Part shown: positions 1-10,565 of the stretch, piece after piece
How positions within the stretch are numbered: the first letter of the stretch is position 1
Layout of the letters: every line of letters starts with the position of its first letter
NCBI GenBank assembly: GCA_949825025.1
Contig: OX463782.1
Coordinates: 6,397,501-6,461,500, forward strand
From: Siphlonurus alternatus
Taxonomy: Eukaryota > Arthropoda > Insecta > Ephemeroptera > Siphlonuridae
Direction: 5' to 3'
Length of the DNA: 64,000 bases
Made by a program: the position numbers and the translations under genes
Notes under the pieces: generated by a model
Told to the model about the DNA's origin: nothing
The model's input: only the letters and a program-made list of their open reading frames with translations
The model's database searches: none

Positions 1-895
1 AAAAATGTAATAAAACATTTAAAAAAATTGTGCTGCTGTGTTAATTTTAATAAAATATGCAGAATATCATGCCTTCTCCTGATTATACAGATTTGAAAAT
101 TTATGGAATGAGACGGAAGGGGGGGGGGGGGATAGAAGGAATACAAGAACACAGAATTTTGATTTTTTTTTTAAATTTTGAACGGGGGGGGGGGGGGGAC
201 CTACTTAATTTTGGTCCTGGTAGGACACGGACACCAAAATCTGGTCGAACCCAAAGAACTACATTTGGGTACTTCGTACAGTATAGGAAGTTAATAATAA
301 TAATAACAAAGATTTGAATAATAATAAGGCCAACTACTAGTCTCCCCTCAAGATTACTCTAGATGTAATCTTGAGTTTCCCCTACTGATACAACAACGTG
401 TTACAGAGGTAATTCTGTTTTGTCCACTTTTTAGCCAGTTGCTAATAACACTGGTCTTTCCCATGCAAAATTCCAAAATTGTATCGTGTCTGCCAGTAGA
501 GTTAAGCATTTATGTCAAATGACACCCAAAAAGCACACAATGTTTTGCATGCTATATTATGCCATAGATATAAGTATATAACTTTGTTAATTAATTATGT
601 ACATTCATAATTAATAACATATGTCAACTTGACAAACTTGCAGTGAAAGTTGTTTTTACTAGATAGCAAGTACTGGATTACCTCACTTATTGCATTTTGC
701 ATTCTAAAACATGATAAATCACGTTGGTGGGGGAAAGGTGGATTCACTAAGTACAGTACCCATGTACAGTTTTGGAAACCATCTTAGGATACCACAAGCC
801 AATGAAAAAGGTGTCACGTTGCCAGTTTTGGGGCACAGGCATATCTCGTGTCAAGCAATTGGGTGAGCAATAGTTGCACTATTTGGCAATGTTGC
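1..895. other. No gene seen; homopolymer-rich AT-rich DNA
   Basis: The stretch contains G homopolymers at 119-130 and 185-199 and a short AAT-type repeat near 290-327. An 86-codon frame across the G runs has no recognisable content. If the divergent gene is real, its 3' UTR would lie near 700-895. Confidence 0.5.
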
Positions 896-2508
896 TTATT
901 GTTTTAAGAGTTTCCTCAGCCATGCCACTTGGCTGAAGACAGCAGCAAATGAATACAGAGCTTGTGGCAATGAACTCTGGTTCATCTTCTCGGTATAACC
1001 TGCATCTTTCAACTGTCCATAAAAAAACATAAATATGTACACTAATACCATATTGTATACTGTATATGTATATAACAGTAAGCATATCAGTATAATTTAT
1101 TCAAAGAGAAAACAAATCGTCGTTGTAGCGCTCTTTTGACCAATCTAGCTTTATAAGTTATGACTTTTTGACCAATCTAAAATTATAAGTTTTGACCTTT
1201 TGACCAATCTTTAAAAATTTTGGCAGGGACAAATGTCCAAAATCTCAAAAGTTACAACTTTTTTTTTATTGCGCCATTCGAAAGAGCGTAAAATTTGCCA
1301 CAAGATGGCACCACTCGTACAAGAAATTAAGAAAATAATTGATTGAACAAAAGGTCATAACTTATAAAAAGAGATTGGTCAGAAGGTCAAAACTTATAAT
1401 TTTAGATTGGTCAAAAAGTCAAAACTTATAAAGCTAGATTGGTCAAAAGAGCGCTACAACGACGAAATGCATACCTAGTGCAGCTGATGAGAAAACTGGA
1501 AATTAATTTTCTTCTGGTTCAACCAGAGGGAATGTTGTGCATACAGTGTATAGCTGTACTGACACGGGTTTAAAAAGTGTCTGGTTGTTTACATTGTATC
1601 GGCAACGTTATGTATTGTATTTGGGAAGTGAACATCAGTCGTTGCTGCTTCTGTTTTCACTCGTACCTTGATGCCAATCGTCTTTCATGACGTCACCCAT
1701 AAGGCTGTGTCATGAGGCTGTGTAGTGTGTATACAGTATAACAAACCTTGATTACCGGTAGACTAGATGGCGCCTGATCAGCTGACTGTCGCCAGTTCCG
1801 TCTGGTCATGTTAAAATGCAAAAGACGATCACCGTGCGCAGGAATTTTCTTGTGAACGAAGAGTGCGTTTGTAATCACGAGCCAGCCCGGGCTGACCTGT
1901 GATTTCAAACGCACTCTAAGATTCTAAGATCTGTAATACTGTAGACACTTTTTAAACCCCCTTCAGTACAAACGTTGATAATGCATAAATATGACAGTGA
2001 AACAGAAGTCACCTAAGCTCTATCTAGCTTTGGAAATTGTATCTCTCATATTATGTACTGTATGCATACAGGCCAACTCCAGCATATCGGTATCAACACA
2101 GACAAACAGACGTAGCATTCGTCTGTGGTATCAACTACTGTAGCTATAGGTCCATCTGGTCCAGTCAGTATGTATGTAAAGTAAAAGCCTAAAAGCAGCT
2201 TTGGAGGTGCCATATGTTTGAAGAGTTTTTATAGGGTCACTCTTAAGCTTCTGGGCCAAACTCTGTTCAAGGGTGATAAGTAATGTTGAATTCTGTAGAT
2301 TATGTATTACAATGAGAGTAAATAATAATTGAATTTCACCATTATGAGTCCACAACAATATGATGAATACATGTGCCATAGAAAATGACCGTTACCTGCA
2401 TGCAATGACATGTCAATAGTTTACACAGAAAAATTGCCTTGTATAGAACACTTACGTGTCAAACTCTGGAAATGTAGGATGCTCGGGTTCTTCAGCAATC
2501 GTCTCCAT
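896..2508 (-). CDS. Unidentified divergent gene, partial exon model
   Basis: Two pieces look like exons on the minus strand. The first is 2508-2456: an ATG opens METIAEEPEHPTFPEFD and ends two bases later at a strong GTAAGT donor. The second is 1012-896: after a TTTATGGACAG acceptor it encodes a 38-residue C-terminus that includes LPQALYSFAAVFSQVAW and ends at TAA. The first exon ends in phase 2 and the last reads best from phase 0, so at least one exon between them is missing from this model. A frame at 2131-2379 has an acceptor-like start but does not join in phase. I do not recognise the family. Two inverted-repeat elements (1117-1465 and 1556-1969) lie in the supposed intron. The model is tentative; chance frames remain possible. 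Confidence 0.3.
1117..1465. mobile_element. Palindromic MITE, about 350 bp
   Basis: The left arm begins CGTCGTTGTAGCGCTC and the right arm ends GAGCGCTACAACGACG. Both arms also carry repeated GACCAATCT blocks alternating with TATAAGTT, in inverted order, to about 1215 and from about 1360. There is no coding capacity, which fits a non-autonomous DNA transposon. Confidence 0.8.
1556..1969. mobile_element. Inverted-repeat element, about 414 bp
   Basis: Imperfect terminal inverted repeats of about 27 bp: the left end starts GTACTGACACGGGTTTAAAA and the right end finishes TTTAAACCCCCTTCAGTAC. The interior is GC-richer and has a smaller hairpin around GTGCGTTTG/CAAACGCAC (1862-1916). No transposase is present. 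Confidence 0.6.
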
Positions 2509-3177
2509 TTCGTATAACACACTATTTCATTTATAAATTCTGTAATTATCAGAGAAAATATTTTGCAGAAAACGGTTGAGACTTTTGAAATTCCTGGAGA
2601 GTAGTCGGAGTAGTAGTCAATTTTTTTTCCTTAGTTCTCGTAGAGAGAAATGTTTACAGAGAGCAGCACTAAGCGGCAACGGCAAGTCGTGGACACCACT
2701 CCGCGCTAAATTTAAAATTAATATTTTATAATTTTTAATGAAATTATTAATTTACTGCATAAAAAAAGAATGTACATAGGACTAATTCTATTTTAAAATA
2801 TTTTAATACTTAATGCGTTTCATATAATATTAAAAAGTGAATTCTAAATTTCCATTTTTTGCTAACATTTCTTCTCTTTGCAAAAAGGACCCGCCCACTC
2901 ATCAAGCTCAGCAGCTCAGCTGCAGATTTTCAGGGTTATATTTATTAGTTCAAATTTTTAATATATGAGAAGGCCAGACACTAATTTAGGAGCCTAAGCA
3001 CGTACGTAACTCTTTGTAAACGATTCCGTTAATACTATTAACAAACTAGCTTCATCGTAAGAAAGTCATACAGACAGAGATCTCTAAACAGAAATTTTAC
3101 TGATCACTGTTAGATCAACGCCTGTGTGAAACATACTTTTTTTTTATCTTTCATGCTGGTATCATCATTGAATCAAT
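2509..3177. promoter_or_regulatory. Probable bidirectional promoter between FOXRED1 and a divergent gene
   Basis: This 669-bp gap separates the FOXRED1 start at 3178 from a minus-strand ATG at 2508 that opens a short exon with a good donor. No clear TATA box at a convincing position is visible. The region has locally raised GC at 2640-2710 and 2885-2935. Use as a shared promoter is inferred from layout only. Confidence 0.35.
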
Positions 3178-6100
3178 ATGAGGCTGAGTAGGCCCACAGT
3201 GAGTTTTTCAGTCATCAAGAGAATAATTAGTCAACCCTCTGCGCAACGAATTTCAAGCCAAAGGCATCTATCATCGTAAGTATAAAAACGCTTGCATGTT
3301 TAAAATAATAAAATTTCTGTATAAATGTGCACATTCTGTATGCATGTTCTATTTTTGGAAGTTCTTAAAACCTCAAAACTTGCTATTAAAATGTGTTTTA
3401 CAGTTCAAGCGGCTCTGATGATAAAGATAGTCTCGGCAAAGAAAACCCAATCAGCAGAACAGCGAGAGTCTTAGGACAAGATCTACGTAACCTTCAGAAA
3501 CAAGTGTTTGGCTCGGGAGCTGCAGCCCCTACAGAACATGACCCAAACTTCTTATCAACCTACGACCAGTGGCAGTCGCACTGTGACATTGCCATTATTG
3601 GAGGAGGGGTGGTTGGATCTTCCATTGCATACTGGATACAGCAGAGAGTTCCCAAGGCCGTCAACATTGTCGTGCTAGAAAAAGATCCTTCTGTAAGTAT
3701 CCTTTTTTCCTGTAAAGGTTATAGTATATTATAAGCTTTTGGCTCAGGTCTAGTAACACGGCACCCTTGGCTAAAACTTGGCTTGCACCCACTGTCAACG
3801 GACATTCCTGCTTGACCCTAGCTGGCTTTGCCAAGTCCACCAGAAAACTAGGTGCACACTGTAAAAAAATGCACTGCTTAGATTGCCAAACTTAACATTT
3901 TGACACTGAAATACTTTTTACGACTATGCCAAACAAAACTTTTATTTTAACGTTTTAGATTCTTTCTTGTAGTGGAAGACCATAATTACAGAATAGGAGA
4001 GGATTTATTTAATTTTGATATTCATGATGTGAGATAATAATAAATTCCATGTAAATTAATTCTGCTTCTCGTCGAAACTGTGTACTTCTTCCCCTACATC
4101 TTATCTAATGTTTTGGTTCCCGCAGTACGCCCAAGCTGCAACAACGCTGTCATGTGGTGGACTGCGGCAGCAGTTTTCTCTGCAAGAGAACATCCAGATG
4201 TCACAGTTCGGAGCCCAGTTTCTGCGAGAGGCTGGCAAGCGTCTCCACGTGGAGGGCCATGATGTGCCCGATGTCCAGTTCACGCCGCAAGGGTACCTTT
4301 TCCTGGCCAGCGAGGAGGGGGCGGAGCAGCTCAAGAAGAACTGTCAGCTGCAGGAGTGAGCGACGATGATACCCAGCCATTAAATTAAAAAGAAATTAAA
4401 TTTGGAAGAATTCTTGCTAAATTCTCTAGTGTCGCTACTGTATTTTTTATGCTTGATAAAGAAAAATTACAATACTTTCAAATCATTGATTGAAGCAGTT
4501 CAATGCCATGAATAGAATTGAAGAAATAGTTGGCTAGTTATGTATTAATTGTAATCTACAGTACATATTCTTGGCTCTCAAAATTTGCTCATGTATTGAG
4601 TACAGCTTATTGAATATTTTCTTAAGTTTCCAGTAATTAAAAATTAAATTTCACTACTAACTGCAGTTGCTGTTGCAGATTTAGCAGGTACATGTAATCT
4701 CAGTTTTCCTCATGCCCTGGTGGTGTTGCAGAGACCTGGGGGCGAGGAATGAGTTGCTGACCGGTGCGCAGCTCAAGCGGAGGTTCCCGTGGCTCAACAC
4801 AGATGGCGTGGCACTCGGCTGTTTGGGACTGGAGAACGAAGGATGGTGAGCGAAAAGTCACACAAGAGAAAAGTTTGTTTTCAAGGTTCCTTTATACAGG
4901 TTAAGAACTGTCTTAGTATTAATTACTCTTGAAATTTAGAAGGATCTAGTAAAATAAACTAAAAAGTAAATTGCACTGCAGGTATTTTATAGGCAAATTT
5001 AAAATTTATGGTAGAAAATTAATGGACACCTCAGATCAACTGCTCTTTGGTTTCCAACATCTTATCAAACTTGTCATTATTATTTTTATTTGACAAATAC
5101 AGGTCTATGGTGTTACTGTCTTGATAGTCAATTAACTTTGTTTTTATTAATGGACTTTTTATGACATAAAGTGTATTATTTTTAAGTATTTTAATTTGAT
5201 TATCTAAATTCAAAAATTCAAATAAAAATTCAAATATTTTATTCATCAATTTCCAAGCATACAAACACAAACATTATAAAATGTAGCACTTTGAATGAAG
5301 GGTTAGACTCGTCGAAAACAATACATATTTAAAAATATATTACTAAATAACATATTATACACTAGAATTTAAATTGCAAATAAGCCTTCACACTATAAAA
5401 ACAACAATCACTTAGAAGCGTTCTCACTGATTTTTTAAAATCTTTGTAATTTGACAATTTCCTTATACAAAGAGGTAGCTTATTATACAGTCTAATGCAC
5501 ATTGATAAAGGTCCTTTGTTACATAGTTCAAGTCTGCTAATTGAAGGAGTTATAGTTGCATTTTTGTTTCTTGTTTCATAACTATAATTTTTGGATACAT
5601 TAAAATATTCTCTAAATTCTCTCCTGGTAAAACATACACATTCAAAAATATATTGGCATGGTAGGGGTAATATACCCTCCTCTGTAAATTTAGTTGAGCA
5701 AGTCTCCCGCATTTTAAGATTGTACATAATTCGGATTGCTCTCTTTTGTAAAACAAAAATACACTCGGAGTCTTTAGAATCACCCCAAAACATTATACCA
5801 TATCTCATGTGTGAATGAAAATTTGCATAGTACAAAGTCTTTAAACATTTAATATCACATATCGATGTTCTCCCTGCTTTTTTACCGATCTGCATTTGTT
5901 TTATTTAACTTTTTTACCTATCTGTTTTTTATTTATCAAACTTTTTTACCTATCTGTTTTTATTTTGTCACACTTTTTTACCTATCTGTTTTTGTTTCTT
6001 CAAACTTTTTTACCTATCTGTGAAAAAGTGAATTGTTCAGGAGAAGGTTTAAACTGTTTATTTCTTTATTGTTGCGATTATTTAAAAATACACTAAGCTT

Positions 6101-9100
6101 TTTTTAAAGGTAATATTATTACTCGTTGTTAAGAATTTTTTTTTTTTTCAAATTCCGTAAATTTCTCGCGTAAAAAAATATAATCGGGATTCAAAATTCT
6201 GCTCAATAATAAGTTTTATTACTTATTATTACGCGTGTAGATATTAATGAAGTTTACCATACATAATATATAATTTTGGTAATTAAGGAACATTAATAAA
6301 ACAGTAATTGATGATGCATCAATCGGCATATATAGTTATTGTGAATACGAAAAAGATGCTAATTAATTATTATCCTCGGCATTTTTGGTAAAGAATAAAA
6401 TTGTAACATAAAAGAATTAAATTTATTTTTGTAATATTTATGAAAGGCCTTGGGAATAGGGAATTTGACTAAATAAAAAATATAATTATACTTTTTACAT
6501 TCTAAGCAATCATTTAGGATTAAAAATGTATGTATCGATTGTAATTAAGATACTATGCAAACCTTTAATTTCAAAGTCACTACAGTATATTAAAGTTTAC
6601 ATACTTGATTTTTTTTTTTTGCATATTTTATAGCCTACAGATAAATAAAACTCATCAAATTAATAATTATTAATTTATATTAATATCAAACATAATAATA
6701 TATCAAATTAATAATAAGTATAAATATTATTATATGTTTTGCAACAATTTTTGTATAGTATATACAGTAATATAATATAAATGAAACGAAAATTAAATGA
6801 AATATTCTTCATGTAGCTTTCGCTGTTCAGTACAAAATATGCTTAGTTTATAAATATTCTGTGGGGCCATAAAATCTTCTGATGTCCAGTTTCTAATTGT
6901 TTTAGCAGACAGGCAGAGTGTATTAGTATACATCATTTCACAAACTATAAATTACCACTCTCAGTCCTAAGGAAATACTGCCGTTGTACTTGTTTACGTA
7001 GCTTTACAGGGCTACTCAATGTTCTACGTTTTGGTGCAGCTGTAACGACAGAGTCTCGAACAAACACTTTTTTTTGCATATTTGTCAAGTAAATAAAAAT
7101 AATTATGAATTTTTTCTCTATCCTTTTCACTCACATTAGCACAGAATTTTAATAACTTTTGGGTGTCCTTCTTCTCACTGCATTTACACCCAGCTTTCAT
7201 TACCACCGCAGGCTTGTTGTCAGGTGAAACAATATAATACCAAGTTGTGTCTTCGTTCCAACATATGGTTTCCCCTGCTGGCGAAGATTTTGGTTTGTGA
7301 ATTTTTCAAATGAAAGACGTCTAATATTACTTTTAATTTTTGTTAATTTCTTTTTCATTCTCTGTTAACGTTTTAGAATTGTTTACTTCACGATTAATAT
7401 TTTGCTCTACATCTGCTAAGTCTAATAAGGTAACAAAGGAATTTCAAGTATCAGTACATTAATACATTGTTCTTCAATCGTCAAAACTGACTCGGCTTGT
7501 TCAGAGCTCCGACCACTAATGCTTTTGGTCCAATCTCCATGCTGAGAAGCTGTAAAAACAACAAATTGTTACTATTGCGATCATTATTATTACGTAATTC
7601 ACTCTAATGAATGTAAATATTACTTAGTTAATAATAGAATATAAAATTCTTACCTATTTCAATCCTTATTTGCATGTAGACTCAGAAGAAAAGCAGAAAT
7701 AAACGTCGCACGAGGTTTGTTTTGGTCTGTCAGCTGATTGTTCCGGATTGTTCTTATTTAATTTAAATTATAAAAAAGCCGCGAAACACTCTGAAATTTT
7801 AACAGCTTACGTACGGTGGTGCACTCTATATTTTTCCGCGATAAAATTTTTTTTCTCAAATTGACAGATAGGTAAAAAAGTTTGAAGAAACAAAAACAGA
7901 TAGGTAAAAAAGTGTGACAAAATAAAAACAGATAGGTAAAAAAGTTTGATAAATAAAAAACAGATAGGTAAAAAAGTAAAATAAAACAAATGCAGATCGG
8001 TAAAAAAGCAGGGAGAACATCGATATATTTTTTAGTTCATTTAATGCAAAAATTGTGCTAGATAGCCTGTCAAATGAGAGACATAACCTTCATAAAGAAA
8101 TAATCTTAGTAATATTATAGTAAGTTCATGAACTGAATTATAAGTTGTATACATGGAGTAAATTTTGATAAAAGGCAAACACCAATAAAGTAATATAGAA
8201 TGCAAAAATTGATTATTTGTGTCCGTCCAGGTTTGACCCGTGGTCGCTGCTGGATGCTCTGAAGAAGAAGGCCATCTCGCTGGGCACCAAGTTTGTGCAG
8301 GGAGAGGCGGTCGGCTTTGAGTTCCAGAAACAACCGGACATCTTCATGGAGGGCATCGAGCCCGGCTCTTACGAGGGTCTTGACCGCATCGTGGTGAGCA
8401 TACTGAAGATTTATCTAATGGAGTATTGTCCTCAATTTTTTTTATTGCAGAAATGGATAGAGCGTGCAAAGTTATGTTACCCTGATTTTTTTCAGGTTTT
8501 TTAGAGCCCGGGAAGTATTTTTAAAAAATTATTGAAAATCCTTTTTGTGACGTCACGCGGCGGCAAGTCCTATCTTTTTCTTAAGGAGCGGCGTCTCATG
8601 ACGTCACAAAAATAACTTTAAATAATTTTTTAAAAATAGTTCCCGGGCTCTAAAAAATCTGAAAAAAATCAGGGTAGCATAACTTTGCACCCTCTATCCA
8701 TTTCTGCAATAAAAAAAATTGAGGTCAATACTCAATTAATTCAGTGCTCTTGGTATAGAACTAAGTACATAATCTCTCTGTGTAACTGTATGTGAACCTC
8801 ACTCTTGATGTATGTATATTAGAATAGTAATGAAAAGCCATATAATGTACAGTTATGTAAATATGAGTTTTGCAATTAGAGGTTACATTAGTGTTCACAA
8901 AATAGGAAAATAAATTACTAACAAAATGTTACATACAGTTTTCATAAAGATAATATGTTCATCTTAATTTTTTATGACAATGAAAAGATGTACCATATTT
9001 TTTCTTTTAGTTTATAAATTTGTTATTAAAGAAAACAGTTAATATTGTTACCGACACAGATGTTTTGGTCTTACTCAGGTTCGTCGCCCAGACGGAGAGC

Positions 9101-10565
9101 TTCTGGGACTCAAATTTGGTATCGCAATACTGGCGTGTGGGGCGAGTTCTGGTCAAGTGGCGAGCCTTGCCAAGATTGGTAGCGGCACTGGAATGTTGAG
9201 CGTCCCTCTGCCCGTGGAGCCAAGGTGAGAAGCACTGTTGGTGCTGAGATAATTTCTGCAACATTATAGATTTCACATGGAAGATTATAAATACAGTAAT
9301 ATGTTTCACCAAGAAACAAATTGTAAATTCAACAATACAAAACTGATGGCGTACCGGACACAAGTATGCATTTTGCTGCATGTATTTTGCCTGATATTGA
9401 ATATCACACGCAACTTAAAAATTAAATTTCCTCCTTATTTGAGCTAACTGGCATAATTAAGTTTAGAATTGATAGGGAAATGAGAGATAAAATGTTAAAC
9501 ATTAAAAATGTATCAATAATTGATTGTATACATAGTGGTATTGAAAAATTTTAATGTAATTACTACATATCTTAATTAAGCCTCTGAAATAATGGATGTG
9601 ATTGCAGGAAGCGCTTCGTCTACTGTATCCACTGCCCAGACGGACCTGGCTTGGACTTGCCCTTCCTTATTGATCACTCTGGAACTTATATCAGGTGAGA
9701 TCCAGTTTCTTTGTCTCAATTTGTTACACTATATGACTTTTTAGGTCAGCTGTTATTTTCACACTTTTCATTAAACCTATTATTTGTCTATAAACAGTAA
9801 CATCAGCATTGTGAAAACTAGCTGTTCAACAAGACTACCCCAGCAAAAATGCTACTGCCTTCTTAACCCTGTGTTTGCAATGTTTGTGCAGGCGGGAAGG
9901 TCTGGGAGGCAACTACATCTGCGGCCGATCTCCCCCTGAGGGTGAGCCTGAGCCAACAACGAGCGACTTTGAGGTAGACCATGACTTCTTTGAGAACCAT
10001 GTGTGGCCACACCTGGCCACCCGTGTGCCCAAGATGCAGGCCGTGCGGGTGCGTAGTTCCTGGGCGGGCCACTACGACTACAACTACTTTGACCAGAACG
10101 CCATCGTAGGTCCTCACCCGTACTACATGAACCTGTACCTGGCCACGGGCTTTAGTGGACATGGTAAGTTTTATAGTCTTCTAGGGTAAGAAAAATTTGA
10201 GGGTTATGAAATTAATATGTTACCCTGGTGGAAACGGTAACTACTTTGGATTTAAAAAAAAAAAAAAAATGAAAAATAATATCATTGGGAAGAAATGACT
10301 TTTCAAATACAAACTTAAAAATATAGCTTGACGGCTAGATCTAGTGTTACCTGAATCTTTGATATAACCAAGATATACCTCTCGATAGACAGAGCCATTG
10401 TCATAATCCCCTCCTCTCTTTGCAGGCCTCCAGCAGGCCCCCGCGGTAGGCCGAGCAGTCATGGAGATGATCCTCGATGGAGGCTGCAAGTCCATTGACC
10501 TCTCACGCTTCTCCTTCGACCGACTGCTGCTCGGGAACAGAGTCCTCGAGCAGAACATTGTGTAG
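3178..10565 (+). CDS. FOXRED1: FOXRED1, FAD-dependent oxidoreductase for mitochondrial complex I assembly (9 exons)
   Basis: Coding exons are 3178-3275, 3404-3692, 4126-4355, 4732-4845, 8231-8393, 9079-9224, 9608-9694, 9892-10163 and 10426-10565. All have GT/AG borders and compatible phases, and they sum to 1539 nt (512 codons plus stop); the human protein is about 486 aa. The first 32 residues are rich in Arg and Ser with no acidic residues, like a mitochondrial presequence. The FAD Rossmann motif GGGVVG is at residues 99-104 and the ribose-binding acid ends the strand VVLE near residue 125. Family blocks follow: [44 protein letters not shown] and the C-terminal flavin-site GFSGHGLQQAP. In known animals this DAO-family flavoprotein acts in the matrix in assembly of NADH:ubiquinone oxidoreductase; its substrate is not settled. 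The start is the ATG at 3178, the only one giving a presequence in frame with exon 2. The fourth intron (3.4 kb) is swollen by transposons. No frameshift or missing motif is seen. Confidence 0.95.
5270..5861 (-). pseudogene. 3' end of a non-LTR retrotransposon reverse transcriptase, truncated
   Basis: The minus-strand frame (stop at 5362) encodes the region just after the reverse transcriptase palm: [32 protein letters not shown] and the terminal block FYSVKA. The same blocks in the same order end the intact ORF2 at 38903-41956, so the two belong to one broad group. The downstream sequence to about 5270 looks like its 3' UTR. The upstream coding part is displaced to 8024-8110 by an inserted transposon. 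The 5' truncation is typical of incomplete reverse transcription. It lies antisense in a FOXRED1 intron. Confidence 0.75.
5862..8023. mobile_element. 2.16-kb DNA transposon with 161-bp iteron-bearing inverted repeats
   Basis: The ends are TCGATGTTCTCCCTGC (from 5862) and its complement (to 8023), flanked by TA at 5860-5861 and 8024-8025. The arms, about 5862-6021 and 7863-8023, are nearly perfect inverted repeats. Each arm carries five copies of TTTTTTACC(T/G)ATCTG; in the left arm their T runs start at 5878, 5910, 5942, 5974 and 6006, an exact 32-bp period. The interior has a broken transposase-like frame (6793-7260). TA duplication suggests the Tc1/mariner-like group or another TA-targeting superfamily; the family is not established. 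Confidence 0.75.
6793..7260 (-). pseudogene. Broken transposase-like protein fragment
   Basis: Three overlapping minus-strand frames follow one another: about 7260-7070 ([15 protein letters not shown], then a Cys/Lys-rich stretch), 7130-6945 (ending [10 protein letters not shown]), and 6942-6793 ([19 protein letters not shown], stop at 6795-6793). The last two blocks resemble, from memory, a widespread arthropod and cnidarian transposon-associated protein whose pattern is a YFLP-like strand, then VCK-MF-NTL-IS-VR. Two shifts break the frame, and no catalytic DDE core is seen in the element. It is probably the residue of the element's own transposase. Confidence 0.4.
8024..8110 (-). pseudogene. 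Detached upstream piece of the same retrotransposon remnant
   Basis: Read on the minus strand, this stretch gives DRLSSTIF and then, after a one-base shift, ALNELKNI. Removing the inserted element together with one TA copy lets it continue into [14 protein letters not shown] of the piece at 5362-5861. The match to the usual thumb-region order supports a former continuous frame, already frameshifted. Confidence 0.55.
8420..8733. mobile_element. Palindromic MITE family A, copy 1
   Basis: Begins GGAGTATTGTCCTCAATTTT and ends with the complementary sequence, slightly decayed. Both arms contain ATTGCAGAAATGGATAGAG and a TGACGTCA site (8548-8555 and 8599-8606). It sits 26 bp after the donor of FOXRED1 exon 5. 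Confidence 0.85.

Noticed and set aside
2131..2379. 82-codon minus-strand frame as a middle exon of the divergent gene
   Set aside because: The acceptor at its start does not match the phase of the first exon, and no good donor follows.
3393..3734. Open frame running past the FOXRED1 exon on both sides
   Set aside because: The true exon is 3404-3692 by splice signals; the extra codons are intron.
5878..6021. Regular 32-bp repeats resembling a CRISPR array
   Set aside because: Repeat-and-spacer units lie within an inverted-repeat transposon end of a eukaryotic genome, with AT-rich similar spacers.
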